Source: Sporosarcina sp. BP05 | GTDB taxonomy: Bacteria > Bacillota > Bacilli > Bacillales_A > Planococcaceae | DNA length: 64,000 nt | Assembly: GCF_014282005.1 (NCBI RefSeq) | Contig: NZ_JACFTD010000005.1 | Span: 1 to 64,000 of the forward strand | Direction: 5' to 3' | Shown: positions 59,460 through 64,000 of the stretch, piece by piece | How positions within the stretch are numbered: position 1 is the first letter of the stretch | Layout of the letters: each line of letters opens with the position of its first letter | The notes under the pieces: model-generated | Seen by the model: the letters and a program-made list of their open reading frames with translations, nothing else | The model's database searches: none | Told to the model about the DNA's origin: nothing | Translations under genes and position numbers: made by a program

Positions 59460-60476
59460 ATGTTACTTGGCTTATCAATTATTTTACTACTGGTATTATT
59501 TTTGCCGTTCACAGTAAAAATAGTTGAACGGAACTTGGAAGTTTTTTTATTCATTATGGGGATTTTCGCGGTACTTGTCAGTCAAGTACTTGACTCGGCT
59601 TTGATCGTTAAAGCGATCAAGGATCCGTTACATATAACCCTAGCCGTTATTTTCGCCGGATTATTATTCCGTTGGCTTCAAAAACCATTTGAAAAAAGTA
59701 TACGAGGCATGAGCAAAACAATTCCATTCCGCTTATTCTTAGCACTTATCGTTATCGTTTTAGGAATCCTTTCAAGTGTTATTACAGCAATTATTGCCGC
59801 AATTGTACTGGTCGCAATTGTAGGCGTTTTGCGCCTTGACCGTAAATCGGAAATCCGTCTTGTCATCATTGCTTGTTATTCAATTGGTCTTGGTGCTGTT
59901 CTTACACCAATCGGGGAACCCCTGTCAACAATCGCAACAAGTAAATTGGATGCTGACTTTTTTTATTTGTTACGTTTAATCGGCCCTGATATCATTCCGG
60001 GCGTCATTGCTTTTGGCATACTGGCGGCAATTATTATTAAGCCTTCAAATAAGTTAAGCAGCTTGAAAGTTAATCGAGGAACTGAATCGTATATGGATAT
60101 CATTATTCGTGGGATTAAAGTGTATTTGTTCGTAATGGCACTGACGCTGCTTGGTGCAGGTTTCGAACCATTTATCGAAAGATACCTCTTAGATTTAAAC
60201 CCTCTTGTATTATATTGGATTAATATGATTTCAGCAGTGCTCGATAACGCTACATTAGCTGCGGCAGAAATCAGCCCCGTTATGAATGATTCAACAATTA
60301 AAGCTCTTTTACTTGGACTATTAATTAGTGGCGGCATGTTAATACCGGGAAATATCCCAAATATCATCGCTGCTGGAAAACTACATATTAAAAGCAGTGA
60401 ATGGGCTCGTTTTGGTGTTCCGATTGGCTTGATTGCAATGGTTATTTACTTCGTAGTGATCGTAACTGTCGGGTAA
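59460..60476 (+). CDS. DUF1646-type membrane transporter (ion transporter superfamily)
   Basis: ATG 59460 follows AAAAGGAGGC; an earlier ATG at 59442 lies before that site. The 338-aa protein has about 10 membrane helices arranged as two related halves. SIGLGAVLTPIGEPLSTIATSK in the first half and LISGGMLIPGNIPNIIAAG in the second are paired re-entrant-type motifs, as in the NhaD/ArsB ion-transporter superfamily. VLDNATLAAAEISP is also family-like. The cargo, perhaps sodium or another cation, is unknown. It is monocistronic with a terminator at 60482-60524. Confidence 0.82.
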   Translation: MLLGLSIILLLVLFLPFTVKIVERNLEVFLFIMGIFAVLVSQVLDSALIVKAIKDPLHITLAVIFAGLLFRWLQKPFEKSIRGMSKTIPFRLFLALIVIVLGILSSVITAIIAAIVLVAIVGVLRLDRKSEIRLVIIACYSIGLGAVLTPIGEPLSTIATSKLDADFFYLLRLIGPDIIPGVIAFGILAAIIIKPSNKLSSLKVNRGTESYMDIIIRGIKVYLFVMALTLLGAGFEPFIERYLLDLNPLVLYWINMISAVLDNATLAAAEISPVMNDSTIKALLLGLLISGGMLIPGNIPNIIAAGKLHIKSSEWARFGVPIGLIAMVIYFVVIVTVG

Positions 60477-60481
60477 ATTGA

Positions 60482-60526
60482 AAAAGGATGTAAAATGAGG
60501 AATTCCCCATTTTACATCCTTTTCGA
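60482..60526. terminator. Bidirectional terminator
   Basis: AAAAGGATGTAAAATG pairs with CATTTTACATCCTTTT. It lies between the convergent DUF1646 and proline dehydrogenase genes. Confidence 0.85.
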
Positions 60527-60532
60527 ATTTAT

Positions 60533-61501
60533 TTATTTCTTCTTGGTAACTCTTCCAAGAGCGAAAGCTCCGACAGCCAATCCAAGAATTGTATTTGTTT
60601 TTTTATTGAACACTTGTTTAACAACAAGATTCAAGTTTTGTGGTCTTTCAGCAAGGCGACGCATGAAATAGCCGTACCAGTCATTTCCGAAAGGAACGTA
60701 TGTACAGAAATTATACCCTTCGCTAGCCAATTGCAATTGCATATCCTTTCTGAAACCGTATAGCATTTGGAACTCGAATTTATCATTCGGAATGTCATTG
60801 TCTTTAACAAATTGCTTTACATGGTTAATGACATGATGATCATGTGTTGCGATTGATGTGAATTTACCATTTAATAAATGCCATTCAATCAATTGAATAT
60901 AGTTTTCATCGATTTCTTTTTTATCTTGATAAGCGTATGCTTCAGTCTCTTTATAAGCACCTTTTACAATACGCAAACGGAAATTTTTATATTTTTGAAT
61001 ATCTTCTACAGCGCGGAAGAAATAAGCTTGAATAACCGTTCCAATATTGTCATAGTCCACAGATAACTCATCAAGAAGATCAAATGATGGTTGCAAACGA
61101 GCATGGTCTTCCATATCGAAATTGATGAAAATTTCGTAACTCTTCGCTTTAGCAACGATTTCTTTTAGGTTTTCCAAACAGAAATCAATATCTATATCTA
61201 AACCCAATTGAGATGGTTTTAATGAAATGTGAGCATCCACTCCATGTTCATGAATGGCTTCGATTACTTCAAGAATTTGTTTTTTTGCCGCTAATGCTTC
61301 CTCTTTTTCAAAGACAAACTCTCCAAGATTATCTACTGTACAAGAGATCCCATGGGCATTAAGTTCTTTGATACTTTGGATTGTTTCAGCTACATTAGTT
61401 CCTGCTACAACGTTTTGGGCACCCATTTTCAAACCGTATTTTTTTGCCGCGCTATTTAATAGCTGGTTTTGGGATAATCCGATAAAGAAGTCTTTTAACA
61501 T
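60533..61501 (-). CDS. Proline dehydrogenase
   Basis: The 322-aa FAD enzyme oxidises proline to pyrroline-5-carboxylate. Its TIM-barrel marks are GISCTVDNLGEFV, AHISLKPSQLGLD, FINFDMEDHA, IQAYFFRAVEDI, FRLRIVKGAYKE (conserved Lys/Gly), TSIATHDHHVI, FEFQMLYGFRKDMQ and YVPFGNDWYGYFMRRLAERPQN (C-terminal YxxRRxxE proline-binding motif). TTGAGGAGC precedes ATG 61501. The P5C dehydrogenase gene is not in the window. Two homologues (PutB, FadM) exist in Bacillus subtilis, so no symbol is given. Confidence 0.95.
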   Translation of the reverse strand: MLKDFFIGLSQNQLLNSAAKKYGLKMGAQNVVAGTNVAETIQSIKELNAHGISCTVDNLGEFVFEKEEALAAKKQILEVIEAIHEHGVDAHISLKPSQLGLDIDIDFCLENLKEIVAKAKSYEIFINFDMEDHARLQPSFDLLDELSVDYDNIGTVIQAYFFRAVEDIQKYKNFRLRIVKGAYKETEAYAYQDKKEIDENYIQLIEWHLLNGKFTSIATHDHHVINHVKQFVKDNDIPNDKFEFQMLYGFRKDMQLQLASEGYNFCTYVPFGNDWYGYFMRRLAERPQNLNLVVKQVFNKKTNTILGLAVGAFALGRVTKKK

Positions 61502-61587
61502 GTTAGTTGCTCCTCAATATTGTTTTTTATTTTTTAATTATATCACATGGCTATGCATTGCAGAAATGATAGCTGGATACAGAATTA

Positions 61588-62262
61588 TTAGTTGTACGTA
61601 GTACGTTTTTCCAAATGATTTTGCCATACTTCTACAAGTAGACAAATGCCCCAATAGATTAGGCCCACCAAAATATAAACAGTCATATAGTCGAACTCCC
61701 TGCCCCCAACGATTTTTGCGCGTTGAAACAAATCGGGCACGGTAATCATCGCAGCCAATGAAGAGGCTTTGATCAGGTCTAGCAAAACGTTCGACAACGG
61801 TGGAATAGCAATTCGTGTTGCTTGAGGTAAAATCACAAAAAACAATGACTGCCAATAGGACATCCCTAAAGCAGTGGCAGCTTCCCATTGCCCCTTATCG
61901 ATTGAGTTAAGCGACGACCGGATAATCTCGGCCATATAAGCCGAAGAGTGAAGGCTGAAGCCTATTAAAGCAGCTGTGACGGCTGAGAATTGAATTCCGA
62001 TGTTGGGTAAGCCAAAATAAAGTAAAAATAGGAATACAAGCATCGGCGTACCCCGCATATAGGATATGAAGATACGTGTCGGCCACCTGAATAGTACTAA
62101 TTTAGACGTTCTACCTAATGCCAGGAAGAAGCCTAGTATCAGCCCGAACAGCATACCGCCAAAAGAAATGAGTATGGTGTAACCAATCCCTTGCAAAATG
62201 TACGGAAATGATTCGATGGCGAGCTGTAAATCGAAAATGTGTTGCCATTCAATTCCACTCAC
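61588..62262 (-). CDS. Amino-acid ABC transporter permease
   Basis: GTG 62260-62262 after AAGGCGG; 224 aa. It has about five membrane helices and the His/Glu/Gln permease marks: GIGYTILISFGGMLFGLILGFFLALGR, SYMRGTPMLVFLFLLYFG, AYMAEIIRSSLNSIDKGQWEAATALGMS (EAA loop) and VLLDLIKASSLAAMITVPDLF. It resembles the TcyB/TcyM cystine-type permeases. The solute-binding lipoprotein gene lies 21 bp upstream. The ATPase gene expected after it is missing; the next gene is proline dehydrogenase. Confidence 0.92.
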   Translation of the reverse strand: MSGIEWQHIFDLQLAIESFPYILQGIGYTILISFGGMLFGLILGFFLALGRTSKLVLFRWPTRIFISYMRGTPMLVFLFLLYFGLPNIGIQFSAVTAALIGFSLHSSAYMAEIIRSSLNSIDKGQWEAATALGMSYWQSLFFVILPQATRIAIPPLSNVLLDLIKASSLAAMITVPDLFQRAKIVGGREFDYMTVYILVGLIYWGICLLVEVWQNHLEKRTTYN

Positions 62263-62283
62263 AGTACAAGCCGCCTTTTCGTT

Positions 62284-63144
62284 TTATTCGAAATCATAGT
62301 CTTGTTCTACTGATACATCTTCCCCACCAAAGAACTTCTTCGACAATTCGGAAATTGTTCCATCAGCATGCATGTCGGCAAGTACAGTGTTCACTTGCTT
62401 TAGTAGTTCGTCATTGTCCTTTTTCATAATGATAGCTTGGACATTCGGATGATACTTGATATCCGGATGAATCATGATTTCGAATTCTGGAAATGCAGCA
62501 AGCGCTAGTTTTTGTAAGTAGTAATCATTCAAGATGACGTCCGTACGACCTATTGAAACGTCACGCAAATACACGTCATTTGTGACATTATCATATATCA
62601 CCTCTTCTGCACCATGGTCGCGCCCAACTTGCATATAAACGGAAGTTGCAGCCCCAGCCGCTTTTTTCCCTTTCAAATCTTCAAGAGATTCAATACCTGA
62701 ATGATCCGACTTCCGAACGATAGCTGTCCCAAATGAATATTTATAAGGCTCAGAAAAAGTGAACTTCTCTTCCCGTTCCTCTGTAATTTCAATATCATTC
62801 ACTGCTAGATCAGCTTGCCCACTGTTCAAAGAAGTAAGCATTCCGTCTAAACCCATTTCAACGTATTTGATTTCTAGGTTCAGACGCTTTCCTAGCTCGT
62901 TCATAATTTCAACTTCATAACCCGTCAGTTCTTTGCTGTCACTGTCATGGAAAGATGCTGGATAAAGAGTTCCTGATGTTGCAACAACGATTTCACCTTT
63001 TTCTTGAATGCTCTCCCAAGTGGAAGTTTTAGATCCGTCGTCTTTTTTTGTGTTGCTATCAGCACCACAAGCAGCTAGAACGACCATCATTGAAAGTAGT
63101 AATAAAGACAGGATGATTTTACTAAGATGTTTTTCTTTTGTCAT
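62284..63144 (-). CDS. Amino-acid ABC transporter substrate-binding lipoprotein
   Basis: ATG 63144 follows AAAAGGAG; 286 aa. The signal peptide ends in the lipobox LAAC (KIILSLLLLSMMVVLAAC), so it is lipid-anchored. The SBP_bac_3 core shows VATSGTLYPASFHDSDSKELTGYEVEIMNELGKRLNLEIKYVEMGLDGMLTSLNSGQADLAVNDIEIT, the polar amino-acid clamp. Sequence style suggests cystine or another polar amino acid. It is first in a two-gene operon with the permease. Confidence 0.93.
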   Translation of the reverse strand: MTKEKHLSKIILSLLLLSMMVVLAACGADSNTKKDDGSKTSTWESIQEKGEIVVATSGTLYPASFHDSDSKELTGYEVEIMNELGKRLNLEIKYVEMGLDGMLTSLNSGQADLAVNDIEITEEREEKFTFSEPYKYSFGTAIVRKSDHSGIESLEDLKGKKAAGAATSVYMQVGRDHGAEEVIYDNVTNDVYLRDVSIGRTDVILNDYYLQKLALAAFPEFEIMIHPDIKYHPNVQAIIMKKDNDELLKQVNTVLADMHADGTISELSKKFFGGEDVSVEQDYDFE

Positions 63145-63367
63145 TGAAATTCTCCTTTTGAAAATAGTATTTTTACAACTAATTGTCCACTGAAAATTAT
63201 AATACATTCCAAGAAAAGATGTAAGCCTTATGGTTCCGATTTTTGTACGCAGATAGTTTAGAATTGGTCGTTTATTTAGTGGAAATAATGAAAAAATAGT
63301 TGTGGGATTGTGGTATATTTATAAACAATTACATTCATATTCATAGAGTGAAAGGAGATGTTCCCAA

Positions 63368-64000
63368 TTGCGGGGCTTTTTAAAGTTTGATAGTACTAAA
63401 AATCTGATCCGTAATTCACTCAAAGGGTTTTCTCAGGTAATGTTGATGAACAATGCAATCTCAGGGGGGCTCATCCTACTAGGGATAATATTACACTCTC
63501 CCTTTCTTGGTTTAATGGCGCTTCTGTCTTCTATGGTCGGTACGTTGACAGGAAAATATTGTGGTGGTGACAAAATCGCAGTTAGCCAAGGAATCTACGG
63601 ATTTAACTCCATTCTTTCCGGTATTGCAGTAATGTTATTTTTACAAAATGATTGGAACTGGCTCATTGCACTATTTGCCGCAGTAGCGGCTGCATTGCTC
63701 ATGGTTTTCTTATCGGAATTTTTAGCCAAACGGAATATTCTCTTGCTAACTTTTCCATTTATTTTTGTCACGTGGATTAGCCTTTTTGCGGCATACCGGT
63801 TTGACGCTTTGCATATAAACCCGTCATTTGTCACATCATCTCCCGCTAACTGGAATCTGCCCGTTGAAGGTAAACCAAATTTCTTACTCGGTTTAATAAA
63901 AGGTGTCGGTGAAGTATTCATCATTGACTCTTTATGGGCGGGATCGCTTATTCTAATTGCTCTCTTCGTAGCTGGTTGGAGATTTGGTGTCTATGCGATC
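63368..64000 (+). CDS. Urea transporter (partial, runs off the right edge)
   Basis: AAAGGAGATG precedes TTG 63368-63370, and the frame then stays open to base 64000 (211 codons). The product is hydrophobic with helices matching the UT family: FSQVMLMNNAISGGLILLGIIL, FLGLMALLSSMVGTLTGKY, and GIYGFNSILSGIAVMLFL, the conserved GxxGxNxxLxG repeat that lines the urea pore; the sequence repeats this fold later, outside the window. It probably imports urea for a urease encoded elsewhere. The C-terminal half is not visible. Confidence 0.88.
   Translation, partial: MRGFLKFDSTKNLIRNSLKGFSQVMLMNNAISGGLILLGIILHSPFLGLMALLSSMVGTLTGKYCGGDKIAVSQGIYGFNSILSGIAVMLFLQNDWNWLIALFAAVAAALLMVFLSEFLAKRNILLLTFPFIFVTWISLFAAYRFDALHINPSFVTSSPANWNLPVEGKPNFLLGLIKGVGEVFIIDSLWAGSLILIALFVAGWRFGVYAI

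Overview
The window looks like chromosome from a Gram-positive member of the Bacillales, most likely Planococcaceae close to Sporosarcina. The genus is an inference. The phylum-level signs are strong Shine-Dalgarno sites (GGAGG types), many TTG and GTG starts, a proline T-box, a CsoR-CopZ-CopA copper locus, two bacilliredoxins, a Prli42-like peptide, and gene blocks in the order known from Bacillus subtilis: yqjQ-yqjP-proI, namA, rnz, dinB, yqjE-mmdA-mce, brxB, then ypjP-ypiP-yphP, then ypgR. A urea transporter begins at the right edge.

Left part (1-10.7 kb), accessory: the right end of an IS66 element that cuts a gene, two small convergent genes, a broken GNAT acetyltransferase gene between two near-identical 22-bp direct repeats, and a self-contained divergent pair. 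The pair is a double helix-turn-helix protein with a ribbon-helix-helix-like tail and a tyrosine recombinase, separated by about 700 bp of very AT-rich DNA and bounded by strong hairpins. Then come a large UvrA-like ATPase with a third zinc-finger module, an ArsR/SRPBCC pair with paired operators, and a two-domain winged-helix regulator.

11-27 kb, core genes with one IS: yqjQ/yqjP-like genes, an SPFH/zinc-ribbon operon related to ydjI/ydjG, T-box controlled proC, a sigma factor/PadR/SEDS-like membrane protein operon, a membrane gene with an in-frame stop, grpB, a complete IS3-family element with 3-bp target duplication, an S66 peptidase, and the copper operon.

27-48 kb, mostly housekeeping: namA, YbaK-type editing protein, rnz, dinB, the operon mce-mmdA-peptidase-cheW, prli42-like peptide, brxB, ypjP, ypiP, brxA, small membrane protein genes with a regulator, an amidase, a Bcr/CflA exporter, a CvfC/YpgR-like protein and a Uup/YfmR-type ABC-F ATPase.

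48-64 kb, transport and catabolism: an ABC-2 exporter, an acyl-CoA ligase, a glycerate module (GntP permease, glycerate kinase, divergent CdaR-type regulator), a POT peptide transporter, a DUF1646-type ion transporter, proline dehydrogenase, an amino-acid ABC importer lacking its ATPase, and the start of a urea transporter.

Several intergenic spaces carry members of a structured dispersed repeat family (near 16.4, 32.8, 36.8, 48.6 and 52.4 kb). No tRNA, rRNA or CRISPR array was seen. Starts given here were often moved downstream of the longest reading frame to fit a ribosome binding site. All family assignments are from reading motifs by eye, without database searches.
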